Shown here one piece after another: positions 6,690-14,660 of a stretch of 27,166 bases of DNA. A program made the translations under genes and the position numbers. Source of the stretch: an uncultured Duncaniella sp. (GTDB taxonomy: Bacteria; Bacteroidota; Bacteroidia; Bacteroidales; Muribaculaceae); NCBI GenBank assembly GCA_910586305.1, contig CAJUGS010000037.1:1-27166 (forward strand), written 5' to 3'. The notes below the pieces were generated by a model. That model ran no database searches, had not been told where the DNA came from, and saw nothing but the letters and a program-made list of their open reading frames with translations. How positions within the stretch are numbered: the stretch's first letter is position 1; each line of letters begins with the position of its first letter.

Positions 6690-7457
6690 ATGTCCAGCAC
6701 ACTCAATTTCAGAACACTATATCTCACCTTGAGGAAAGACATCGCCTACAACAGGCGCAAAATACTCATATTCTCGGCCTCCATTCTGTCTGTCATAACC
6801 ATAACCGACATAATCTTCACCGTGTCAAACGCCTACGCCGGCATGAACACAGCCTTCGAACCATTCGGCTGCCTGATCCTGTTGGCAGCAGCCACAATAC
6901 TCCCCTCGCTTTCCTTCCACGAGCTTGCAAAAAAGCCCTCAGCCTCACGGTTTCTGACTCTTCCCGCCTCCGACATCGAGAAATTCGCAAGCCGATGGAT
7001 ACTGACTGTCCCGGGATCCATACTGCTCTTAATCACAATCTCCCTCGTGGGAGACACCCTGTCAGCCATCATCGTCAGACTCCTGTGCGATATATCAGGC
7101 GACATCGACTCCGGACTGCTCCACTACTGCACCTCTGCCGACATAATGACCCGGGAAGAAAAACTGTGCTATATCGCCGTCATGCTTGCCCTCCAGTCAT
7201 TCTTTTTCTTAGGAGCACTCCTGTGGCCACGTCTCTCATGGGCCAAGACATCCGGATGTCTCATGGACATCCTCATAGTCTACACCATCGTTCTTTTGGT
7301 CCCCGTCTTAGCAATCTCAGGCGAGAACGCCACATATCCGGCCTATCTCAATATAGGCCTGGAAACTGTTACAGCGATATGCTTCTGCATAACACCGGTC
7401 AATTACATCATATCATTCTTCCGCCTTAAAGAAGCGGAAGTCATCAATCGTCCGTAA
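6690..7457 (+). CDS. ABC transporter membrane subunit
   Basis: Integral membrane protein of 255 residues with about six hydrophobic segments, for instance ILIFSASILSVITITDIIF, CLILLAAATILPSLSF, SILLLITISLVG, LQSFFFLGALLW and YTIVLLVPVLAIS. Between the second and third helices is a short cytoplasmic segment FHELAKKPSASRFLTLPAS. Phrases of this kind (sxRxLTLPaS) recur in Bacteroidetes ABC-2 permeases that sit beside GntR genes. No ATPase or substrate-binding domain is present, so it should pair with the upstream ATPase. Its stop codon abuts the start codon of the GntR gene (TAAATG), which suggests translational coupling. Confidence 0.85.
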   Translation: MSSTLNFRTLYLTLRKDIAYNRRKILIFSASILSVITITDIIFTVSNAYAGMNTAFEPFGCLILLAAATILPSLSFHELAKKPSASRFLTLPASDIEKFASRWILTVPGSILLLITISLVGDTLSAIIVRLLCDISGDIDSGLLHYCTSADIMTREEKLCYIAVMLALQSFFFLGALLWPRLSWAKTSGCLMDILIVYTIVLLVPVLAISGENATYPAYLNIGLETVTAICFCITPVNYIISFFRLKEAEVINRP

Positions 7458-7844
7458 ATGCCATTCAAAGACAACGACAAAGCAATCTATCTGCAAATCG
7501 CCGACGGTATCTGCGACAGTGTACTCACCGGGATACTCAGTTCAGGCGACAGAATCCCTTCAGTCAGAGAATACGCCGCCAGAATGGGAGTCAACGCCAA
7601 CACCGTCATGCGATCATACGAATATCTCGACCAGAAAGGCATAATATTCAACAAACGAGGCATAGGCTTCTTCATCGGCGAAAACGCCGCCGAAAGCATC
7701 CGTCACGAACGGCGCGAGACATTCTTCAACGGAGAAGCCGAGAGCTACTTCCGGCGCATGGCCTCCATCGGACTGACACCCGAGGAAGTAGCCTCTCTAT
7801 ATGCAACATATCTGAAAGAACTCGACAACAGAAAAGAACCATGA
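7458..7844 (+). CDS. GntR-family repressor, YtrA subfamily
   Basis: Short DNA-binding regulator of 128 residues. A winged helix of the GntR type spans residues 8-77: IYLQIADGICDSVLTGIL, DRIPSVREYAARMGVNANTV and MRSYEYLDQKGIIFNKRGIG. There is no large effector-binding domain, only about 45 residues that form a dimerisation tail, which defines the YtrA subfamily. Members of that group repress their own ABC transporter operons, often in response to cell-wall-active compounds. Here the gene is third in the operon instead of first. The probable operator is the 24-bp palindrome at the operon start. The stop overlaps the next ATG by four bases (ATGA). Confidence 0.93.
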   Translation: MPFKDNDKAIYLQIADGICDSVLTGILSSGDRIPSVREYAARMGVNANTVMRSYEYLDQKGIIFNKRGIGFFIGENAAESIRHERRETFFNGEAESYFRRMASIGLTPEEVASLYATYLKELDNRKEP

Positions 7845-8629
7845 AAAAAACCACATACATCTTGGTCAGCCTGGCTGTCTTAGGCCTGGCCGCATCCATA
7901 ATACCCACAATAATAGCATACGGCAACAGAGAGGAGTTCACAACAGGACACCACCGACCCTGCGAACTCGGAATATCCGAACCGATCAGCGAGGTAGCAC
8001 TATCCGTTCTGAACAAGGAAACACATCTCGCACAATTGTTTAACGGGCTCGACATCGCCATATCCGACACCGTGGTAAGTCCGCAGCTTTGCGTAGACTC
8101 CATATTCCTCAGATATCTGACCACCGACTTCAACAACGGAAAACTATCGATATCACTCACACTAAGCGACTTCAAAGACAAGATAGTCTCAATTTCAAAG
8201 AGGCCCAAAGGCCCGCACTCAGTCCGGTTGACACTACCAGGAAACACCCTCAGAAACGTAGCGACTGATTATGGCAGACTCAGCATCCGGGGACTTGACA
8301 CAGAGAGTCTCACCCTGTGTATCGGCAGCAGGCTCACTTTGGAGAACTGCCATATCGACTCCGCGTTCATCACAACCAGGGAATATACGAAGACAAAATT
8401 CAAGGAATGCTCGTTCGAATACATGAAGATTGCCTTGAAAGACAACTACATAAAAATAGACTGCTGCGACTCCACCAGCTTGATAAAGAAGCTCGACCTT
8501 GAACCGTCGGAACACTTGAAAACCGACCTCGATCTCAACGAAGCAAACATCGACACATTCCGGCTGGACAACGACAGCCGGGCCAAAGTCAACATAAGAA
8601 TAAAATACCCGGCCAACCTTACAAAATAG
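7841..8629 (+). CDS. Membrane-anchored extracytoplasmic protein, beta-solenoid-like
   Basis: Not recognised with confidence. The N-terminal KKTTYILVSLAVLGLAASII segment is one membrane helix or an uncleaved signal. The remaining 230 residues are extracytoplasmic and alternate short beta strands with turns: RLSIRGLDTESLTLCIG, RLTLENCHIDSAFITT and KIALKDNYIKIDCCDSTSL. This resembles the stacked strands of GIN/DUF2807-like (head GIN) or DUF4097-like proteins that often accompany envelope-stress ABC operons in Bacteroidetes. Several cysteines are present, including a CC pair. It overlaps the GntR gene by four bases and is followed four bases later by the outer-membrane barrel gene, so it may bridge the two membranes or bind cargo. 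That role is inference. Confidence 0.7.
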   Translation: MKKTTYILVSLAVLGLAASIIPTIIAYGNREEFTTGHHRPCELGISEPISEVALSVLNKETHLAQLFNGLDIAISDTVVSPQLCVDSIFLRYLTTDFNNGKLSISLTLSDFKDKIVSISKRPKGPHSVRLTLPGNTLRNVATDYGRLSIRGLDTESLTLCIGSRLTLENCHIDSAFITTREYTKTKFKECSFEYMKIALKDNYIKIDCCDSTSLIKKLDLEPSEHLKTDLDLNEANIDTFRLDNDSRAKVNIRIKYPANLTK

Positions 8630-8633
8630 CACC

Positions 8634-11552
8634 ATGATTCACATTTTCAAGCCATTAGCGGCAATCATACTTATGATTGCCACGACCCTTCCGTCCTTTT
8701 CTCAAAAAAAAGAGGACAAAGAAAAATACATCACACTCACCGGAAGGGTGAAAGACAACACACTCAAACACGACCTGAGAGACGCCATCGTCGTAGCCTT
8801 CGACCAAAACGGCAACCCCACAGATACGGTCTGTGCCAACCAAGGTGTAATAAATAAAAACGGAGAGAATATCCGGCTTGCCTACTTCGGTCTTCCGGTC
8901 CTTCGAAAAGACTCTGTCTATTCATTCGACATCATATGTCCGGGCTACCAGACAAAAACCGTAGTCTACAATCTCCGGAACATCGGCAAGCGGGAAAGCT
9001 TCCGTGAACTTGGAGTCTACTACCTCGACCGTGCTCCCAGACAACTCGGCGAGGTCACGGTAACTGCGTCCAAAATAAAATTCTACCACAAAGGAGACAC
9101 CATCGTATACAACGCCGACGCGTTTCAGCTCTCCGAGGGCTCAATGCTCGATGCCATAATAAACCAGCTTCCCGATGTCGAGCTAAAAAGCGACGGACGT
9201 ATCACCGTCAACGGTGAATACGTGGAATCATTACTTCTCAACGGCAAACAATTCCTTGACGGGAACAACCAGTTGATGCTCGACAACATCGCTGCCTACA
9301 CAGTAAAAAACATCGAGATATTCAAAGGAAACACCCGTGAAGAGCAGTGGCTCGACGATCCCACCAGGCCAAAGATACTCACAATGGACGTGAAACTTAA
9401 AAGAGAATACAATATCGGATGGCTCATCAACGCACAGGGAGGATATGGCACCGAAGACCGATACATGGGAAGACTATTCGCGTCATGGTTCACACCTACG
9501 ACCAATATCACACTCGTCGGAAACGCCAACAATCTCAATGACAACCGCAAACCGGGCAAAAATGACACCTGGACTCCCGAAATGCTTCCGTCAGGCACAA
9601 AACAATACAAAATGGCCGCCCTTAACTACAACCACGACAGAGCCGAAGACGACGGAAACATCAATGGATCGATACTGGTTGAGGAAACATCCGAAAAATC
9701 CCACAAAACAACATCCAGGACCAACTTCCTGTCCGGAGGCAATACATTCGACAACATCTTCGATGACAGCAACACACGCAACTTGAGAATCGAGACACGA
9801 CACCAAGGTTTCAGAATCATCAAATCATGCAATATAGCAGCGCTTCTGGACGGAAAGCACACACGCACCGACGACAAGTACTCAACCCTGTCAGCCACAT
9901 TCGACCGCGAGATAGCCGGAGTGACACGCGAGGCCATCGAAGCCATCTACTCCGGCGGGTCAGACGCTATGCTCGAATCGGTCATCAACCGATCAGTTAC
10001 CCGCAGCGACTCCCGAAGCAAGGAATGGAAAGCCAAATTCGTCCCGTCAATTTTCGTCAAGTTTGGATCAGGAGACTATATGTTTGCACGCTTCTTGGTA
10101 GACTACCGGACAAAAAAGGAAGAGCTATGGAAAGACTACAACATAAACTTCCGGAAAGACCCGGTACCGACCGAAAAACGCCGACAATTCTTTGACAACT
10201 CACCCGACAATAACCTCAAACTTAGCGGAGAGGCAGAGTACATTATGAAAATCGGCGACGGAAGACTCACACTCAACTACGAATATCTTTTCACAAACTC
10301 CGACAAAGGTTCGTATATGTACGCCCTCGACCGCCTGACCGACATGGGAGTATTCGGAACCCTGCCGTCAGGATATATCGACACCTTCGACCCGGCCAAC
10401 AGCTACACGACTCACACGCGCGAAAACCGCCACACTCTGAGTCCACGATTCTCATGGTGGCACACAGCTGAAAACCACAACACTTTCACCCTCTCCATCG
10501 CTCCTAAGCTCCGCTTCATTCACAGACACATGGATTATTTCAGAGCCGACAAGAAACACGTCGTAAACACCAATTCATATGTTGCAGCCTTAGGTAGTTA
10601 TGGCGCACACATCGAGTACAATTGGGACTGGAATGGGAACGAACAGCGAGGAAGCCATCGAAACAGGATAGAGTTTGACTACCGTCTCACACCCTCCATG
10701 CCCGAACTAATCCACATGGTAGACATCGAGGATACATCCGACCCCATGAACATATCGCTTGGAAATCCACATCTCAAAACCTCGTATGAGCACATGGAAA
10801 CCATCAAGTGGTATTATTCCCACGCCTCTATCCCGCTCAGTAACACTCTGTCACTCACCGCAACACAGACAGCCGACGCCCTTGTGAGAGGCTACACCTA
10901 CGACACCTCCACAGGTATCAGGCGAAACAAGACATACAACGTAAATGGCAACAACACCCTCTCCGGACTCAACACCCTCAACCTTCAGTTCGGAAGGAAG
11001 AAAGAATTCACCATGTCATCGTCCACATCGGGATCCATAACCAACTATGCCGACATGATAGGTGTCGATACTGAGACCCCGGAAGTATCCGGGGTAAGGA
11101 CATCGCTTCTCAGCCAAAACATCCGCTTGGGATGGCAGATAGGCGGCCAAAACATCGAAATAAAAGGAGAAGCCGTGTCACGCGTCACCACATCAACACG
11201 CGCCGACTTCAGCCGCATCTCAGCCCGACACTTCAACTACGGTCTCATCGGACACTTCCGCCTACCCTACGGACTCGGTATAAACACCGACTTCACCTGC
11301 TACACCCGGCGCGGCTACGGGTCAAAAGAGCTGGACACGACAGACGCAATACTCAACGTCGGCCTGAGTTTCTCTCCGCGCAAAACCAGATGGACATTCA
11401 TGGTCGACGGTTTCGATCTGCTTCACAGACTCTCCAACGTCCACTATGCGGTAAACGCCTCGGGCAGAACTATCAGCTACACCAACGCACTGCCGAGATA
11501 CATACTGTTCACAGCACAATACCGCCTCAACATTCAGCCAAAGAAAAAATAA
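8634..11552 (+). CDS. TonB-receptor-like outer-membrane beta-barrel protein
   Basis: 972 residues. A signal peptide ends near residue 23 (PSFSQ). Residues about 33-130 are a carboxypeptidase-regulatory-like beta domain (YITLTGRVKDN...). Residues about 135-235 are a plug domain of the TonB-dependent receptor type, visible as GEVTVTASKIKFYHKGDTIV, SMLDAIINQLPDVELKSDG and NGEYVESLLLNGKQFL. The rest is an outer-membrane barrel with alternating aromatic strands, like the OMP_b-brl_3 family (outer membrane protein beta-barrel). A TonB box is not obvious, and no SusD partner follows, so it is not a canonical glycan receptor. It is the last gene of an operon with an ABC exporter and a GntR repressor, which points to transport across the outer membrane coupled to, or co-regulated with, that pump. 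Confidence 0.88.
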   Translation: MIHIFKPLAAIILMIATTLPSFSQKKEDKEKYITLTGRVKDNTLKHDLRDAIVVAFDQNGNPTDTVCANQGVINKNGENIRLAYFGLPVLRKDSVYSFDIICPGYQTKTVVYNLRNIGKRESFRELGVYYLDRAPRQLGEVTVTASKIKFYHKGDTIVYNADAFQLSEGSMLDAIINQLPDVELKSDGRITVNGEYVESLLLNGKQFLDGNNQLMLDNIAAYTVKNIEIFKGNTREEQWLDDPTRPKILTMDVKLKREYNIGWLINAQGGYGTEDRYMGRLFASWFTPTTNITLVGNANNLNDNRKPGKNDTWTPEMLPSGTKQYKMAALNYNHDRAEDDGNINGSILVEETSEKSHKTTSRTNFLSGGNTFDNIFDDSNTRNLRIETRHQGFRIIKSCNIAALLDGKHTRTDDKYSTLSATFDREIAGVTREAIEAIYSGGSDAMLESVINRSVTRSDSRSKEWKAKFVPSIFVKFGSGDYMFARFLVDYRTKKEELWKDYNINFRKDPVPTEKRRQFFDNSPDNNLKLSGEAEYIMKIGDGRLTLNYEYLFTNSDKGSYMYALDRLTDMGVFGTLPSGYIDTFDPANSYTTHTRENRHTLSPRFSWWHTAENHNTFTLSIAPKLRFIHRHMDYFRADKKHVVNTNSYVAALGSYGAHIEYNWDWNGNEQRGSHRNRIEFDYRLTPSMPELIHMVDIEDTSDPMNISLGNPHLKTSYEHMETIKWYYSHASIPLSNTLSLTATQTADALVRGYTYDTSTGIRRNKTYNVNGNNTLSGLNTLNLQFGRKKEFTMSSSTSGSITNYADMIGVDTETPEVSGVRTSLLSQNIRLGWQIGGQNIEIKGEAVSRVTTSTRADFSRISARHFNYGLIGHFRLPYGLGINTDFTCYTRRGYGSKELDTTDAILNVGLSFSPRKTRWTFMVDGFDLLHRLSNVHYAVNASGRTISYTNALPRYILFTAQYRLNIQPKKK

Positions 11553-11601
11553 CCAGTTAAACACCTGCAAGAATGCACACAATGCCCCAAAAGACATCAT
11601 A

Positions 11602-12372
11602 TCATTTCCTTCCGGCCAGGTCACGTATGATCAGCGACGCAAGAGTGATACCGAAGACAGCCGTGATGTGCATGAGAGAGCCATTGACAGCCACCTTGCC
11701 AAATGTCATAGCCGTATCATTCACATCGCTCGAATAACCGGGATGATTCGGCACAAGTTCGTCGGAGTATACACACTTGAACTTCCTGCGCGGGAAAATG
11801 CCCGACTTCTTGAACCGCCGGCGCAGAGCCGCGGCAAGAGGACACCCTTTGACATTCCAGAACTCAGCCACGGCAATCCTCGACGGATCGAGCTTCAGAG
11901 CAGCCCCCATCGACGAAAAGAATTTCACGGGCCGGTCCGTCGAGGCTGTAACCGACATAGCATCGGTAGCCTTGAGAATGAGCAACGCCTTGTCCGAAAG
12001 AGAATCTATGGCATCAACCACATAGTCCCACTCCTCGAGATTAAACGAGGATGCGGTCGTGGAATCATACAGACACTTAATAGCCGTAATTTCGGCATCC
12101 GGATTTATCTCAAGCAGGCGTCGGCGCAACACCTCAGTCTTCTCTTCGCCCACAGTGGTCGAGAGTGCCGGAAGCTGGCGGTTGATATTGGAGACAGCCA
12201 CACGGTCGGCATCAACAATCGTGAGCTTGGTGATTCCGGTACGCACAAGAGTCTCGGCAGTCCAGCTCCCCACTCCACCGACGCCAAATATAATCACACG
12301 CGCACGAGCCATACGCTCCATGGCCTCAGGTCCGAGAAGCCGTGCGGAACGGTCAAAAACAGGATTAATCAT
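11602..12372 (-). CDS. tcdA: tRNA threonylcarbamoyladenosine dehydratase TcdA
   Basis: E1-like ThiF/MoeB-family enzyme that uses ATP to cyclise t6A to ct6A at position 37 of tRNAs reading ANN codons. The nucleotide-binding loop IIFGVGGVGSWTAETLVR is at residues 27-44, followed by IVDADRVAVSNINRQ. The family segments YVVDAIDSLSDKALLI, FFSSMGAALKLDPSRI, KGCPLAAALRRRFKKSG and FKCVYSDE agree with TcdA (E. coli CsdL/YgdL). The ends and 256-residue length are normal. It overlaps the preceding gene by four bases (ATGA), so the two are translationally coupled. It converges on the outer-membrane barrel gene with 49 bases between stops; no hairpin terminator was seen there. Confidence 0.93.
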   Translation of the reverse strand: MINPVFDRSARLLGPEAMERMARARVIIFGVGGVGSWTAETLVRTGITKLTIVDADRVAVSNINRQLPALSTTVGEEKTEVLRRRLLEINPDAEITAIKCLYDSTTASSFNLEEWDYVVDAIDSLSDKALLILKATDAMSVTASTDRPVKFFSSMGAALKLDPSRIAVAEFWNVKGCPLAAALRRRFKKSGIFPRRKFKCVYSDELVPNHPGYSSDVNDTAMTFGKVAVNGSLMHITAVFGITLASLIIRDLAGRK

Positions 12373-12728
12373 GAATGTTTGAAACAGGACTTCAACTTAC
12401 TCCAGATGGAACGATCTTCCTCGTCGTCATCAAGGCGGATATGTATATTGACATCCGAATCCTCCTTGTTGAGAAACACTATGGCGGCAGGAAGCACCAC
12501 AGCGATTACAGTCTCAAACTCTACAATCTCATTTATACGTGACAGCGGAAGAGTGGCAAAGGGAGATCTCGGGTCCACACTGCCTATATAAAGGCTCTCC
12601 TCGTCAAGGAATATGCCATGATTCTCCACTGCATAGTCGAACAGCAGCGCGAGATTGAGTTCATCAACCGATTTTGGCGGCTTGTTGAACTGGCGATAGA
12701 GTGTCTTGATGACTTCTTGAGTTACCAT
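12369..12728 (-). CDS. Conserved small protein upstream of tcdA, unknown function
   Basis: 119 residues, acidic, without signal peptide or clear membrane helix; the IVEFETVIAVVLPAAIVFLN stretch is hydrophobic but looks like buried beta strands. It begins VTQEVIKTLYRQFNKPPKSV and ends with a charged, aspartate-rich patch (RLDDDEEDRS) and a basic tail. I recall similar uncharacterised Bacteroidetes proteins but can give no name. Its stop codon overlaps the start of tcdA, so it is in the same operon, which may mean a link to tRNA modification or mere co-expression. No convincing consensus promoter was found in the 40 bases ahead. Confidence 0.75.
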   Translation of the reverse strand: MVTQEVIKTLYRQFNKPPKSVDELNLALLFDYAVENHGIFLDEESLYIGSVDPRSPFATLPLSRINEIVEFETVIAVVLPAAIVFLNKEDSDVNIHIRLDDDEEDRSIWSKLKSCFKHS

Positions 12729-12944
12729 ATCATCAATAAAGTAACGAATTAGTTAATACTGTCCCAACTAATGGCGGTTCTTTATGAGATGTCGGAAGGA
12801 GAGTGCTGATAGAGTGCGACGCCGTCGATTAGTATTTTATATGAAGAGAAGTGATGAACGAATGTTCTAACTTATAAAGCGACTTGACGCCCTAATGTTT
12901 ACAGCAATCACCCGGAGAAAGAACAAAAAGGGAAAACATATTGC
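12729..12944. other. Intergenic stretch, no feature seen
   Basis: Together with the terminator beside it this forms a 271-base gap between mmdB and the small conserved gene. It should hold the promoter of the small gene/tcdA operon on the minus strand, but only a weak TACTTTAT is present near the start codon and no TTTG at the right distance. No coding frame or repeat is visible. Confidence 0.35.
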
Positions 12945-12991
12945 TTAAAAGAAGCGGGGACGTGGAGCATCATTCAGCTCCGCGTCCCCGC
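12945..12991 (-). terminator. Terminator of the methylmalonyl-CoA decarboxylase operon
   Basis: A GC-rich 15-bp stem with one G-T pair (12954-12968 with 12977-12991) and an 8-base loop. On the minus strand it is followed by TTCTTTTAA. It begins 9 bases after the mmdB stop. Confidence 0.88.
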
Positions 12992-12999
12992 CAAAACTA

Positions 13000-14157
13000 T
13001 TACGCAAGGAATCCGAGAAGGACACCTGCCGCGACGGCCGAACCGATCACACCGGCAACATTCGGACCCATGGCGTGCATGAGCAGATAGTTGCTGGGAT
13101 CGTATTCAAGACCGAGGTTGTTGGAAATTCGTGCCGACATCGGAACAGCCGATACACCGGCATTACCAATGAGCGGGTTGATCTTCTTGCTCTTCGGGAG
13201 GAAGAGGTTGAAGAGCTTCACAAACAGCACACCGCTCGAGGATGCAATGACAAACGCCATAAATCCGAGCAGGAAGATACGGATGGTCTCCGAGGTGAGG
13301 AACTCCGAAGCCTGGGTCGACGCACCCACGGTCATACCGAGAAGGATAGTCACGATATCGGTAAGGGCGTTGGAAGCAGTCTTGGCCAGACGGTTGGTGA
13401 CACCACACTCACGAAGCAGGTTGCCGAAGAACAGCATACCGAGCAGAGGAATACCGGAGGGCACCACAAAGCAGGTAAGAATCATACCCACGATGGGGAA
13501 AATGATCTTCTCGTTCTGCGACACCGCACGGGCGGGCTTCATCTTTATGAGACGCTCGTTCTTGGTGGTGAAGAGACGCATCAGAGGCGGCTGGATCACA
13601 GGCACAAGAGCCATGTATGAATAAGCCGACACCGCAATCGCGCCCATGAGGTTAGGGGCCAGTTTGGACGAAAGGAAGATAGCCGTAGGTCCGTCGGCAC
13701 CACCGATAATAGCCATTGCACCGGCCTGGTCAGGCGCAAAGCCAAGAAGGAGAGCCACCATATAGGCACCAAAGATACCAAACTGGGCAGCTGCACCGAT
13801 GAGCATGAGCTTCGGATTGGCGATAAGAGCCGAGAAGTCGGTCATAGCACCGATGCCGAGGAATATCAGCGGAGGATACCAGCCGGCACTCACACCGTTG
13901 TAAAGAATATTGAGCACCGAACCCTCCTCATAGATACCTACTTCAAGACCTGCAGTGGTGTTGAAGGGAATGTTTCCTATGAGTATACCGAATCCGATGG
14001 GCACAAGAAGCATGGGCTCGAAATTCTTCTTGATGGCGAGCCAGATGAAGAACAGGCCCACCACAAGCATCACGAGATGCTCCCATGTGGCGTTATAGAA
14101 ACCTGTCAGGTGCCAAAACTCCTGAAGGTTCTGCATTATGAAGTCGCTAAAAGTCAT
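13000..14157 (-). CDS. mmdB: Sodium-pumping decarboxylase subunit beta (MmdB/OadB/GcdB)
   Basis: Integral membrane subunit that decarboxylates carboxybiotin and couples this to sodium export. Hallmarks are NGVSAGWYPPLIFLGIGAM, the invariant GGADGPTAIF with the sodium-site aspartate at about residue 155, and the C-terminal GNAGVSAVPMSARI and LLMHAMGPNVAGVIGSAVAA segments. The 385-residue length is typical for this subunit. It is the last gene of the operon, 26 bases after the biotin carrier gene and just before a strong terminator. The presence of methylmalonyl-CoA epimerase at the head of the operon favours methylmalonyl-CoA over oxaloacetate or glutaconyl-CoA as substrate. Confidence 0.95.
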   Translation of the reverse strand: MTFSDFIMQNLQEFWHLTGFYNATWEHLVMLVVGLFFIWLAIKKNFEPMLLVPIGFGILIGNIPFNTTAGLEVGIYEEGSVLNILYNGVSAGWYPPLIFLGIGAMTDFSALIANPKLMLIGAAAQFGIFGAYMVALLLGFAPDQAGAMAIIGGADGPTAIFLSSKLAPNLMGAIAVSAYSYMALVPVIQPPLMRLFTTKNERLIKMKPARAVSQNEKIIFPIVGMILTCFVVPSGIPLLGMLFFGNLLRECGVTNRLAKTASNALTDIVTILLGMTVGASTQASEFLTSETIRIFLLGFMAFVIASSSGVLFVKLFNLFLPKSKKINPLIGNAGVSAVPMSARISNNLGLEYDPSNYLLMHAMGPNVAGVIGSAVAAGVLLGFLA

Positions 14158-14183
14158 AATAAGGAATGAATTTAGAGCTTAGC

Positions 14184-14618
14184 TTATTCGAGAGTTACGA
14201 GGACGGCGCCGTCGAGAACGGAGTCGCCAACGTTTACCGAGATAGAAGCCACCTTGCCGTCGTGGCCGGCATGGATGGCATTCTCCATCTTCATAGCTTC
14301 GAGCATTACCACTGTATCTGACGACTTCACGATGTCACCTACCTTGACGGGGATACTCATCACCACGCCTGGCAGCGGAGCCTTCACCTGATATGCTCCC
14401 ATTGAAGCGGCAGGTTTGGCGATAACTTTAGCACCGCCTTCTGTGCGGGGTGCAGCCTGCGGACGAGGCTTTGAAACGATGGTGACAGGCTTGTCGGGCT
14501 TCTGGAGTTCGACTTTATAGGGCACACCGTTGACTTCGACTTTGGCGAGGTTGTCGTCGATGTCGCCTACCTTCACCGTATAGAGGTTGCCGTTGATGCG
14601 ATATTTGTATTCTTTCAT
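14184..14618 (-). CDS. mmdC: Biotin carboxyl carrier subunit of the decarboxylase
   Basis: Carries the carboxybiotin between the carboxyltransferase and the membrane subunit. The C-terminal half is a biotinyl domain: VKAPLPGVVMSIPVKVGD, then the biotin-acceptor motif LEAMKMENAI with the modified lysine at about residue 110, then VNVGDSVLDGAVLVTLE. The N-terminal half (YKYRINGNLYTVKVGDI) is a short beta module found in Bacteroidetes carriers of this type, and a proline-rich linker of about 30 residues joins the two. 144 residues is normal. It lies between the OadG-like fusion gene and mmdB in the same operon. Confidence 0.94.
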   Translation of the reverse strand: MKEYKYRINGNLYTVKVGDIDDNLAKVEVNGVPYKVELQKPDKPVTIVSKPRPQAAPRTEGGAKVIAKPAASMGAYQVKAPLPGVVMSIPVKVGDIVKSSDTVVMLEAMKMENAIHAGHDGKVASISVNVGDSVLDGAVLVTLE

Positions 14619-14660
14619 TGTTGTCTAAATGTGGAGATGTGATTGAATTGAGTGAGAGGC

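Noticed and set aside
11668..12591. 307-codon plus-strand frame opposite tcdA and the small conserved gene
   Set aside because: Rich in His, Arg and Ser with no domain pattern, and it covers two overlapping genes with clear or coherent coding character.
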